From contig JAYMTF010000626.1 of NCBI GenBank assembly GCA_036897485.1, positions 1 through 32,560 on the forward strand: 32,560 nucleotides of DNA, written 5' to 3'. The DNA comes from Pelargonium nanum (Eukaryota; Streptophyta; Magnoliopsida; Geraniales; Geraniaceae). Each line of letters starts with the position of its first letter. Within the stretch, counting starts at the first letter, position 1. Positions 10,601 to 20,461 of the stretch are shown piece after piece. The notes below the pieces were generated by a model that did no database searches, was not told the origin of the DNA, and worked only from the letters and a program-made list of their open reading frames with translations. The position numbers and the translations under genes were made by a program.

Positions 10601-10842
10601 CAAATATTTTGATGATGATTTGGACGAATTAAAATTTGTCAAATGTACAATATGTGTTATAAACCAGACGCTCCGCGCAAAAGAGTCATGGGTGGGGGAG
10701 GTATCATACGTGTCGTGGTATAATTCGTTTAAACTTAATATTAAACCATAAAAATAAGAAAAAGTGATTGTCACATAGACTGTCACGTCATTTTCTACCC
10801 AAAGTTTTGTAAATAATTTGGACAAATAGCATTTTTCATGTT

Positions 10843-10862
10843 GTGCTTACGTGCTTACGTGG
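10843..10862 (+). promoter_or_regulatory. Tandem ACGTG elements upstream of the YEATS gene
   Basis: GTGCTTAC is repeated twice in tandem and followed by GTGG, creating two ACGTG cores eight bases apart about 175 bases before the start codon. ACGT cores are bound by bZIP and some bHLH factors. A regulatory role here is inferred only. Confidence 0.35.
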
Positions 10863-10987
10863 AACGCAAAAGCTCCAAAAGTGAAAGTAAAGAAAGGATG
10901 GAACTTCCAGACCTGGGCAAAACACCAAAACCCTCCACTCTCTCCCCAATTTGCTGCAATCCTTAAATGCATGCAATTTCCCACACA

Positions 10988-11011
10988 AAACCCTAATTTC
11001 TGTAACCCTAA
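10988..11011 (+). promoter_or_regulatory. Two telo-box motifs in the YEATS gene leader
   Basis: AAACCCTAA (10988-10996) and AACCCTAA (11004-11011) lie 24 to 47 bases before the start codon. Telo-boxes are known to be enriched near the transcription starts of plant translation, cell-cycle and chromatin genes. Confidence 0.55.
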
Positions 11012-11034
11012 TTCTGCTCCAAGTGACCTACGCA

Positions 11035-14000
11035 ATGTCTGTGAGGAAACAAGAAGAAAACCAAACAGACGATGACGGCTCTACCCCTAACCCTCAGCGC
11101 CCTCTGATGGTGAAACCCACTGAAGATGCTGACAAAAAGGTATTCATCAAAACAGAAACTCATCTTCGCGAGTGATTTGAGCTTCATATGTATTTTTTCA
11201 CTACGTTGTATGTTTCAAATTTGGATTTTTGAGCTAAGATTATTTTATTTTGAGTGATGTTAACATATTAGTTGAAGTTTAGGTTATCATCTACACCACC
11301 TTTTGAGGTCATGCATACAATTATTTCTTGCTATTTATGTGTGTATTGAAGTAACTGCAGATTTTGAAATTAGTAAACATAAGGCCTTAAATTCACAATT
11401 CAGCTGTTATGTGAACTAATTAATGAGTTTTTAGCTGTCAGAAGTTCGAACCGGGACTTTAAATGTAAATTGTTATTGCAAATATCACTAATTTTTGTGG
11501 TTAACCTGCTATGTACCTTTTAAGGTTGTTTATAAGTTCCTCACCACGTTCATTTTCAAGTTGTACATCAACATCTTGTATTATTTTTCAATTTGCAAGA
11601 CTTTGAACTTAAAAATTTGTTGTTATTCGTGATGTTTGGAAGAAGAAATTGGCTCATTTCATGTATAGAACCCGCAGTTCCTGCTCTACATCTACAAATT
11701 TCCAATTTTGGTTATCTAACTTGTAAGATATAACACTATACTTTACCTTTTCTGGCAGTGTTCAAACCGCAAAATTAAAGATGTTGAGATTTCTTTACCA
11801 ATTGTATATGGAACGATTGCATTTTATCTTGGTAGGAAGGCCAGCGAGTAAGTTTTTTTTTTCTTTGTTTCTTTTGATTCTTCTATATGTTTTGGTTGAG
11901 GTTGGAGAATAGGGCACTAGGACAGGCATCGTCATCTTTCCCCCTCTCTTTCTTTTGGTAGATCTCTGCAATATGTTTGATACTTTGATCAGTTTTCATA
12001 TACCTATGATAATTAAACAGGTCACAATCACATAAATGGAGTGTCTATGTACGCGGGGCAACAAATGAAGATCTTGGGGTGGTGATAAAAAAGGTTGTGT
12101 TTCATTTGCATCCAAGTTTCAACAATCCTACGAGAGTGGTTGAATCTCCTCCATTTGAGTTGACAGAATGTGGCTGGGGCGAATTTGAAATTGCTATCTC
12201 ACTATTTTTTCACAGCGATGTTTGTGATAAACAGCTAGATCTGTGAGTTTCATGCTCTGTCATTATAGTGCTTTACCCATAGAAGAGGAAGTTCAATTAC
12301 TAATGTTCCTTTGGTTTACAGGTATCATCATTTGAAATTGTATCCAGAAGATGAATCTGGTCCCCAGTCAACTAAGAAACCAGTTGTTGTGGAATCTTAC
12401 AATGAGGTTGTCTTTCCTGATCCTTTGGAGGGTTTCTTTGCTCGTGTTCAGAATCATCCAGTTGTAAATGTGCCCCGGCTTCCTGCTGGTGTTAACTTGC
12501 CTGCTCCTGGTAAAAATCCTTCCTAATATTTGGATTTCGTTATAATTACTTCAAAAACTAATGATTTGGTTGCTGCAGTACCAGTTGGTAATATGAATGA
12601 CAAAGAGAGAGGTGATACCAAAGATCATCCATTAAACCAGTGGTTTACAAATTTCTCTGAGGCAGATGAGCTATTAAAACTCGCAACAGCTCGGCAACAG
12701 GTCAGAATGACTTGGTTTTTTTATGCTCTATCGTTAAGTAATTATTTGGCCAAAGCATTTTTAATTTTTGGTGGTAATTAGCACTCCCTCATCCATCAAC
12801 AAGTATTTGCATTGGTTTTTTAAGATGTATAAAGAAAGTTAAATAAACACAATGGCAACTCATTGTTATGTTATTCTTCCCAAATTACCTTTTTAAAAAT
12901 CATTAATTTATTAGACAACTAACAAATACTCGCATACATTCAGGATTTGGAATATTATATTAATATAGAACTTTCAATATTTTAATGTAGAAGAGGAAAC
13001 TCTTTGAGGGATGGAGGGAGTGTACTCTCAAATAGGTTTCTTGGTGCAAGTTACGGTGAATTTTTATTTTGACATCTTGTTTGCATACAAGGGCACCAGA
13101 AGAAAGAAGGTAGACCCTCATTGTTTAGATAAGTTTAGGGGCTTAGTCGTTGAGACTCGAGAGGTTTCACTTATCCCTTATCCTCATCTTAAAATTTCTT
13201 TAACTATCCTGCTTGCCAAATATAAAATCAGGGCAGGCTAGTTAAATAATTAGATATTTACGTCCTTTCTGTCTCATTAAATCTGCTATCTGACATAGAA
13301 TTTCAAAGAAGTGGAGGGAAAGTCGCCTTCTTTCCATTCATTTCTTTTCCCTCCTGTTTTATCCTATCCTATCTTTCCTCTCATTTTATTGCCTTAATCA
13401 GATGGGTCAAGAAAGATCTTACTGTTACAGTCCCACAATAAGCTGTTTAAAGAAAAGGAATAAGTAAACTAACACCTCACACTCCTAGTTCGTTGATCTT
13501 AGGTTAATGAGAAACCATTTTGGCGTAGACCTATATGGAAAAAGTGATTCTTTGTGGGACAGATATAGCATAGTTATAATTATCAAGAGGTTTATAGAAG
13601 TAAATGATTCTGATGAAGGTCATAAAAAATATAATATGTAAATTGGCGGGAGGGAGTTACATAGTTTATTTGTGAAGTCTTTGAGGAAGCTTATACTAGC
13701 TGAGCTCTCATGTATTATAGGTATTTGTTTTATACTTCCTCCGTTTTAAATTAAATGTCATTCTAGAGTCCAATTTTTGTTTCAAATTAAATGTCACTTT
13801 CCACTTTTAGCAAACATTTACATGACTTTCCCATAATGCCCTTTGTCATAATGACTTTAATATAGAAGATGAAAAGTTTTTAACATTAAAGTTGAGTAAA
13901 TATATTAGTAATGGACAAACAATGATGAATTTTATGTCTTTATCTAAGGGTAAGAAAGTCATTTAACATATTTTCTTAATATTTGTGAAAAACTCTAGAA

Positions 14001-14521
14001 CGACATTTAATTTGAAACGGAGGTAGTATTATGTTTTAAAATGGCTAAATATAGGTTTTAAACTTTTAATTTATTGTTCTGACTATATGATAATGTTTTG
14101 TATAATTATAATGCTACTTGGTGCATTAAATGTTATTGAGAACATCAGTGTCATATTCTTAGGCGATTTAAGTGCTCTGGCCTGCCCTGCAAGGCTGTCA
14201 AACTTTTAGATGGTTATAAGTTCGATCTTGGTATGAATTATTTATATTCATGAACTACATTTTTTTATTTATAAAATTCATTTTCACTTGTCAGCTTTTC
14301 TTTTTTCTCTTTTTTGTTTTGGCTTTTCACACTTATTCTTGCTTACCCATTTAAGTGGATTGATTGATTAACTAATAATTAATTAGAAACTTGTGGGGAA
14401 GGTTTTCTTTAACAGTATTCATGATGTGATATGATAGGTGCAAGCACACATTGTGAAGCTGAAAAGACAACTGAGTGCAATGGATGGAATGCCTCAAGTA
14501 TTAAAACCGGCCTCTGGTTAG
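11035..14521 (+). CDS. YAF9A: YEATS-domain histone acyl-lysine reader, YAF9/GAS41/TAF14b type
   Basis: Exons are 11035-11139, 11759-11847, 12021-12242, 12322-12509, 12579-12700 and 14438-14521, all GT-AG and phase-consistent, giving 269 aa, close to the Arabidopsis YAF9a length I recall. The Asp/Gln-rich N-terminus (1-35) is followed by the YEATS domain (about 36-165). His95 and Phe98 in the LHPSF loop and Trp117 in CGWGEFEI match the aromatic pocket that binds acylated lysine in this family. Residues 140-175 hold the conserved [19 protein letters not shown] stretch. The C-terminus (from about 205: [38 protein letters not shown]) is a coiled coil used for complex assembly. Family knowledge: a nuclear subunit of the SWR1 and NuA4 chromatin complexes (H2A.Z deposition, H4 acetylation). 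Intron 5 is 1.74 kb and carries two MITEs. YAF9a versus YAF9b orthology was not resolved. Confidence 0.95.
12781..13022. mobile_element. Stowaway-type MITE in YEATS intron 5, first copy
   Basis: The left end reads GCACTCCCTCATCCATCAA and the right end, reverse complemented, reads CACTCCCTCCATCCCTCAA. Both ends are flanked by TA (12779-12780 and 13023-13024), the usual Stowaway target duplication. The body is AT-rich with no coding potential. Length is about 242 bp. The tips diverge by a few bases, so this is an old copy. Confidence 0.7.
13735..14026. mobile_element. Stowaway-type MITE in YEATS intron 5, second copy
   Basis: The left terminus CTTCCTCCGTTTTAAATTAA and the reverse complement of the right terminus CTACCTCCGTTTCAAATTAA match over more than 30 bases, including the following ATGTC(A/G)TTCTAGAGT. 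Each end abuts TA. The roughly 292-bp size and the CTCCGTTT tips fit Tc1/mariner-derived Stowaway elements. No transposase is present. Confidence 0.85.
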
Positions 14522-17500
14522 TGAATGCATATTCCATTGTACTTAATAGAATTTCCATTTAGTTTCTTCATCAGTTTAAATGTAGAAGATACATGCTTGA
14601 TAATGGAATGTAATCATCAGGATTATCTAGTCTAGAGATCTTTTGGTTTCTTTTGTATATCCCTTTTCTGATCTAATTCCTTCTCCTGTAAGAAATGATT
14701 GACTGAAGACTAATATATGCGCCACAATTATTTTCATCCAACAGGAAAATGTTAATACGGATGAGTAGTCTGTTTGCTTTGTATATCCCTTTTCCTAGTA
14801 TGTATGTCTGCATCTGCAGTCAAAATGTACCTCAATGGGGGTTTAATGCAGAAATGTTGCATTTATTGTTGTTGCATTATAACATTCATTCTGTTAAATG
14901 TCTTCCTCTAAAAAATTGGAAAGAACCAAGAAGAAAGTGGCAAAATGTTTACTGGCAGCATTATGGTCAAGGCAAGCAGCATGTCTTGTCCTTCTCTTTC
15001 ACCCGCTTGACCATTCTCAGTTCTCTCAGAGTGGTTCTTTTTGGGAAATTGACAACAATCAAACCTGTTGGTTTGTTTTGTTTGTATACTGGTGCTGAAT
15101 TTTAAATCACATTACTCCCTCACTGTATCATCCATCTTGAATGAAGTAAGTTAAAAGTCATTAATGGCTTCTGTTTATCACACTGAGGTTCAATTTACTG
15201 AAATTAGGGTGGAAGTGCCCCTTATGTTGAGGATCCAAAGAAGAAAGTTAATGATGTTAAATTTTAAATATTGGGCTTCCCACACTAAATTCTCAACCTT
15301 GTTAGTAGGGTTTGATTTCCACCTTATATGTATCTCATTCGTTCTATATTGTCCCAATGTGAGACTTTTCATCACCATTTTCAACAAATGAAAGAGATGC
15401 GAAAACCATGGGTGAACCATTAATTTAATCTAAAATGTTACTTTCTGCCGTAATATCTTGGTTTCAATAGATGTGGCGTTTCTGCAATATTTATTTTACA
15501 CTTCTATCTCCTTGGTTACACCTTGATAATAAAAAAAAAGGTCTAAAATTGATTCTACTACTAAAAGTTTGCGGCATGGAATTATGCAGCTCATTGGATG
15601 GTTCAAAACTTTATGATCACGGGTTGTAACTATATAAAATCAGTTATTTTAGTATGTTGGTGGTTGGTGATAATTCTGAAAAGAAAATTGATGGGTCATT
15701 ACTCTGCTTTGTACGGAGTATTAGTTTTGTTCTGTTTTGAGTCCTTTGCGTCTCTCCTCTGTCTGTATTTTGTACGTCCAAGCAATTCCTTAGGCTGAGG
15801 GTGTGACTGCTAGCTGTGTACCAAGTTAGAAGGACTTGTTATGGCATTAGAATCTTGTCTTTTCGTATATCCTATATGGTCCTTTTTTTCTGGTGTGGTG
15901 TTCATTCATTGTTTGGTATTGCTTATTTGTGCCTGTGTCACAGCCCTCCACAAAGAGTTCAAACCCGTTGGACTGCCCCACCTCCAAAGTCCATCCCATG
16001 GTTTCAAATGAAAGAAAAATAGTTTGGCTGATTGGAAAACGATAGGACATCCCTTGAATTATTTTCTTAGTATGGCTTTGTTTTTTGTTTTGCTGTACAA
16101 GGAATACCTGGACTAATAAGACTTTAATTCTTAGGGTCTCGTAAGCATTCTGGCAGATTTCACTGTTCTAGTTTGCGGTTTGTACTTTTTATGAACATAT
16201 ATTTGATGCCCTTCTTTCCCCTACACTAGATATAAACAGTTGTTAGGGCCTGAATGAACTTAATGGGATGGAACATGATCCTAGACTTTAGAAGATTAAG
16301 ATACTGAGAAGACTGAGATTTGAAAGGTTGACCTATGTTATTTTTTGTTTGAGCTTATTAAACGGAATTTACTGAAGTTATATTCTTGAATTAATCAGAA
16401 AAAGCATCTTACCATCTCTTTCATGTTTTCTTGGAATTTTCTGCTGCATGCGTAGGGTACCTGTTGGTCTATTTTTATCTTATCTATTTACTGTTTCGTA
16501 CGTAAGATGATGTTGCTCGCTCTATTTTATCTGATACTGGTGGCGGCTCTATCTCAGTAGAAATAAATTGTAAATAGATATGTTACTATATATACCTGTG
16601 GTCTGAAATATACTCATTGAAGGTTGGACAAGGCTGGCTTATTGGACTTATATTTTGCAGTGATGGGGTAGTTTGATTTGATATGACTGGATGTGGATTC
16701 CTTATATGTCCTAGGAAGTTAGGGTGAGATCTGGTCTGCTGAGTTTTGATTGAAGACAAAGTAACATGGCCCTCACATGCTTATGATTGCACCTGGACCT
16801 GGGCTCGGACAAGGTCACTTTCTGCTAAAGAGAATACCTCTTGTTTAATAGCTGTATGGAGTGAGTGCCTCTCACTGACGTTGATGGACTATCTTCTGAA
16901 TCCTTATCTTCCAGTCCTGAGACTATCAGATAAATCATTTTTGGTCACAGAACATGGGGAGGCGCCTGTGTATCTCATGGGCAATCGTATTCTAGCCTCA
17001 GCATGAATCTTGATTCTTTGAACGTGGATCGAGTTGGTAGGAAACTTCTCGATCTCCAGGGTCTTTGCTCACACTCGGAAAGGGTGAGATTTTGTGTGGT
17101 AGTCCTGCCTGAAGGTCGGCTAATGGATGTTTGAGTGAAGCCCATCACATGGTGTGTTGTATATGAGTTTGGTTTAGCCTTTTAGGGGCATTTATAAGAT
17201 ATAACCTTGGGGAATAAGTAAATGTTGTGTTGACAATGAGGTTGGAGCTAGATTTTGTGAACCATAAGCCATTATAGCAAGGTAGGTCACATGGGTTAGC
17301 TTCCCTAATATCCCAAGACATTCCTTTGCTAGCATAATGGACTGCACAAGCTTTTTCTTGCTAAAAATGTGTCCAAAACTCATTGGTTTGTCTTATGCAG
17401 AAATTTATTTTTCACCAAGCAGGAGCACCCAATTGGCTTTTGTTTTGTTGCGTGCTAATGGAATTTGCAGATGGAAAATGTTTCTTGGACGGTTCTATGA

Positions 17501-18050
17501 GCTAACTGAAGGACGGTATATGAAAAAATCTCATGGTATGGTTACATGATTAGTGTGCGCTTGGACTTATCTAATCCACTCTTTATATGTGCCAAATTAA
17601 CCACTTTTTCCCCCTTTAAACTAGGACATTGTGTGCTTTGCAGAGTATCGTCGTTTCATTACTTTGATTGTCGTTTGTTTTTTATCATACGTGCTCGAAA
17701 ATTATGAAACTTTGAAAAATGATGTGTTGTGTAACTGAAAAATCATGTGCTTAATTTTATTCATAGAAGCATTGATGGAGTGATTTAGGGTTTGGGCAGA
17801 TGTTTAGAAACATAATGGCATTATTTGAGACAGAAACAACTATTAGTTGCTGGATCAATAGTTTATATGCATTAGGCAGAGAGCATACGGATGATTTTAT
17901 ATGAATGCATTAATGTGTAGTTACATTATAATTAATTATGACATGGTTGCATCATGAAAATCATAATCTTTGTTGAAGAAGTCTTGTGATAGTGTTTATT
18001 ATAATTATTTTAAATTTAAACATCTTCTTAAACTTAAAAGAAGAGTAAAT
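14522..18050. other. Long region without a convincing gene
   Basis: Roughly 3.5 kb between the YEATS and SAUR genes. Only short, unconserved-looking open frames occur (for example 16746-17006, 86 codons, no recognised motif). Composition changes along it: 14.5-16.6 kb is T-rich, like intron or decayed transposon DNA, while 16.6-17.15 kb is less AT-rich. At 17470 an acceptor-like TTTGCAG precedes a short open stretch to 17549. A non-coding transcript or a decayed gene is possible, but nothing decisive can be seen. Confidence 0.4.
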
Positions 18051-18055
18051 TGTAA

Positions 18056-18500
18056 GGCTGTGTTTGGTAACACTATTTGAAAATTGTAAGTAGTTGTTCC
18101 AAAAAAGTTGAGTTTTGTGTAGTAGTATGTTTGCATAAAAACAACTGTAAGGGGATATCAATTGTCGAAATGACCAAAATGGATATGAAGTATTTTTTAA
18201 AAAAAAAAAAACTTAATAATATTAGTTGTTTTATATGTTGTCATACGATGTTCAATGTTGTTCAAAATAAATTATAACCAACATATGCACTAATTGAGTA
18301 ATTTAAATTACTATAGTAGGCCAAGACCAAATCTTATTTTATAAGGATAAAAAAGTAATTTACTCACTATCTCTCATCCTCAAAGGAAGCCAAAATTCTA
18401 TCGGAGGCTTTGAGCTCTTGTAAGAATTGGCTCTTTAAAGGAGTTTTTGCAAGAACTTGTCTTTTTTAAGTCGTCATTTTATGCATTTTACCAAACAATT
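18056..18500. mobile_element. Possible MITE upstream of the SAUR gene
   Basis: GGCTGTGTTTGGTAA at 18056-18070 and TTACCAAACA at 18488-18497 are inverted relative to each other (10 exact bases). TGTTTGGTAA-type tips are common at the ends of small plant DNA transposons. The interior is non-coding. No clear target duplication was found, so the borders are approximate. Confidence 0.4.
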
Positions 18501-18802
18501 GAACGCAATCTTCTTCAAGTTTTGCTCACACAAGATTCAAAATATTTGTCAACTTTTTTCGCAAATTAACTCTAAAATCGTAGATGAGATTGTTTATCGG
18601 CTTACGTATCTTTGTCATTAATTTATGGAGTAAGTACGTACAAAGTTTGGCCTTTCCTAAGTCCTAACATCGGAATTGGCCATAGAATAGTTTGGACAGC
18701 AAAATGGTCCCATGTAGCGAATAGAGGAGGCAACAGGGTAGGGCAATGGGGGCTTGAAACCTGCATGTCCTTGTACACATTCTTCATTTTCTTGTTGCTT
18801 AA

Positions 18803-18845
18803 TATTTATATCCATCTCTCACCACTCAAATTATCCCATAAATAC
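18803..18845 (+). promoter_or_regulatory. Candidate TATA boxes of the SAUR gene
   Basis: TATTTATAT (18803-18811) and CATAAATA (about 18837) lie roughly 150 and 120 bases before the start codon. Both are plausible given the short leaders of SAUR genes. No canonical TGTCTC auxin-response element was noticed close by. Confidence 0.35.
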
Positions 18846-18960
18846 CCCTTTTTTCTCTATATTCTATCTCTCAATATCACAAATCTCAGCTCCAAAACAC
18901 CAACAAAACTAGCCTCTCCTCTCCACAACCCTACAACAGCAACAACACTTGTTAATTACT

Positions 18961-19275
18961 ATGGCTATCAGAAAACCATCCAACAAGCTTCCTCAGCCTG
19001 CAGCTCTCAAGCAAATAGTCAAGCGATGCTCGAGCTTCGGGAAGCGCAACGGGGGCTACGAGGGCCTCCCGGAGGACGTCCCGAAAGGACATTTTGTTGT
19101 GTATGTGGGAGAGAACAGAAGCAGATACATTGTGCCCATTTCTTGGCTGTCTCATCCTCAGTTCCAGAGCCTCCTACAGAGAGCTGAGGAGGAATTTGGA
19201 TTCAACCATCACATGGGACTCACAATTCCTTGCGAAGAAGTCGTTTTTCGATCTCTCATAACGACGATCCGATGA
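18961..19275 (+). CDS. SAUR family small auxin-up RNA protein, SAUR50-like
   Basis: A single exon of 104 aa, typical for the intronless SAUR family. It begins [20 protein letters not shown] and continues KRCSSFGK, then the SAUR core from about residue 40: [57 protein letters not shown]. From memory it is closest to the Arabidopsis SAUR50 clade. Family knowledge: SAUR proteins bind and inhibit PP2C.D phosphatases, which keeps plasma-membrane H+-ATPases active and promotes cell expansion; transcripts are auxin-inducible and short-lived. The ATG at 18961 matches the family N-terminus. No SAUR neighbours are present, although SAURs often occur in clusters. I did not find an exact DST instability element in the 3' region. 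Confidence 0.96.
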   Translation: MAIRKPSNKLPQPAALKQIVKRCSSFGKRNGGYEGLPEDVPKGHFVVYVGENRSRYIVPISWLSHPQFQSLLQRAEEEFGFNHHMGLTIPCEEVVFRSLITTIR

Positions 19276-20324
19276 ACAATTTGCTGTTGTTGCTGCTGCT
19301 TCTTCTTGTTGGTTGATCATATGTTTGTTTTAGATGATTTATGGTTTGCTCAGCTATGTGGGGTGGTTCTAACCAAAACCTATTGACTGTTTGGTTACTA
19401 ATGAATTAGGTCTATGTATATTATCTATGTATTTGAGCCTTTTGAGGAAGCTGATACTGAGTTGATATCAGTAGAGAATGTGATGATCAATCAAGTAAAA
19501 TATTCATGAGGGAATTGTGTTGTATTTTTAGCAACCTTACTAGGTTGTCTGTTGTGGCCTGATTATAGGCCTTCTCAGTTTTTTCTTTCCCTTTTCAATG
19601 TAGTATTGATTGAACTAAGAATAATTTGTTCATACTTATGGTTTAGTCTACTTTCTTTAAAAAATTTGAAATGTGTCAAGTTTAATATATTTTAAAAAAA
19701 ACTATGAAGTACATTACATGCATACTTTAACGAGCGACGTTTTTTATTGGAGTAATTACGAAAATTCTTTTTGCAGTATTGCCCACATTTTCTCAACAGT
19801 TAACTAGTTTCATGTTTACACCCTTCTCGTACAACTTGCATCATCTCCTCTAAAAGCTCAGATAAATTGCTCTGTTTCAAATTTGTTGGCGAAATCCATC
19901 AAATCTCCTCACGTTTCTTTTACGTCATAAGACAGTGTACCATTTCGTTAATATTAATCGTCGAAAATTGACGAATAAACTATATGAAATTTACCATTTT
20001 TGTTTTGTTTTGCCACACATATATACTTTAAAAACCATCTACAATTCATTTTGTCATTTGATAATTGATATTCACCACGTGCCCTACTAATGTTTTGCTA
20101 TTTTCGTATAATTCAAAAGTTGTCCTAAATATTTCATCATGAACCTCATAACTCGTATATATCTTCATCATCTACCATTCAAAACAGCCAGACACACACT
20201 CTCTCTCCACCGCCACTCTGTCAATCATCAAGCGCAACCACCGTCCACCGCTAACCTAAGCCACTCCGGCAACCACCAAACCCACACCCTCGCCGGTTCT
20301 CAAAAAAAAAAAAAAAAAAAAACT
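19276..20324. other. Intergenic region between SAUR and mS23 genes
   Basis: The first roughly 300 bases are the likely SAUR 3' UTR. A G-box (CACGTG) lies at 20076-20081. A run of about 19 A residues ends at 20320 just before the mS23 promoter elements. A short CA/CT-rich stretch (20155-20290) has an open frame of 66 codons without recognisable features. No gene is called. Confidence 0.4.
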
Positions 20325-20372
20325 AAATTGGGCTTTTAGCCCAATTTGTGACCCATACTATTTGGAAGCCCA
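20325..20372 (+). promoter_or_regulatory. Site II (TGGGCT/AGCCCA) elements, perfect inverted repeat, mS23 promoter
   Basis: AAATTGGGCT (20325-20334) and AGCCCAATTT (20338-20347) form a perfect inverted repeat with a 3-base spacer; a further AGCCCA lies at 20367-20372. TGGGCY site II elements are known TCP-factor targets enriched in plant genes for ribosomal and mitochondrial proteins, which fits the mS23 gene starting 115 bases downstream. Confidence 0.65.
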
Positions 20373-20445
20373 TATCCACTGTCTCTTCGATTAACCCTTC
20401 CAGTAAGAGTAGAACACAGATCGGAAGCAGAGAGCAGAGAGGTAG

Positions 20446-20461
20446 AGAGAGAGAGAGAGAT
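20446..20461 (+). repeat. GA microsatellite in the mS23 leader
   Basis: A GA dinucleotide run sits immediately before the start codon at 20462. GA-rich leaders are common in plant genes. Confidence 0.7.

Larger units (their letters stand above)
9495..10840. other. Intergenic region between endoglucanase and YEATS genes
   Basis: The first roughly 200 bases are the likely 3' UTR of the endoglucanase. From about 9720 to 10000 the sequence is repeat-like: runs of AACCCGC/GGCCCGC words, then many copies of ACCGA/CGGTT words around a near-perfect palindrome at 9831-9863. From 10130 to 10290 there is a second repeat related to the one near 5680. A palindrome and a hairpin lie at 10550-10600. No open frame of interest was found. 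Confidence 0.5.

Noticed and set aside
11447..11462. GTTCGAACC, a tRNA T-loop-like word
   Set aside because: No A box or cloverleaf arms could be found at the right distance, and it lies inside YEATS intron 1.
15113..15730. Possible Stowaway MITE between ACTCCCTCACTG and GTACGGAGTA
   Set aside because: The two tips do not match as inverted repeats beyond a few bases, and the internal sequence gives no support.
18612..19187. 191-codon frame overlapping the SAUR gene
   Set aside because: It reads the SAUR coding sequence in the wrong frame and begins in promoter DNA. The SAUR frame has full family similarity.
19320..19470. DST-type mRNA instability element in the SAUR 3' region
   Set aside because: GGA and GTA words are present, but the central ATAGATT block was not found in the required order.
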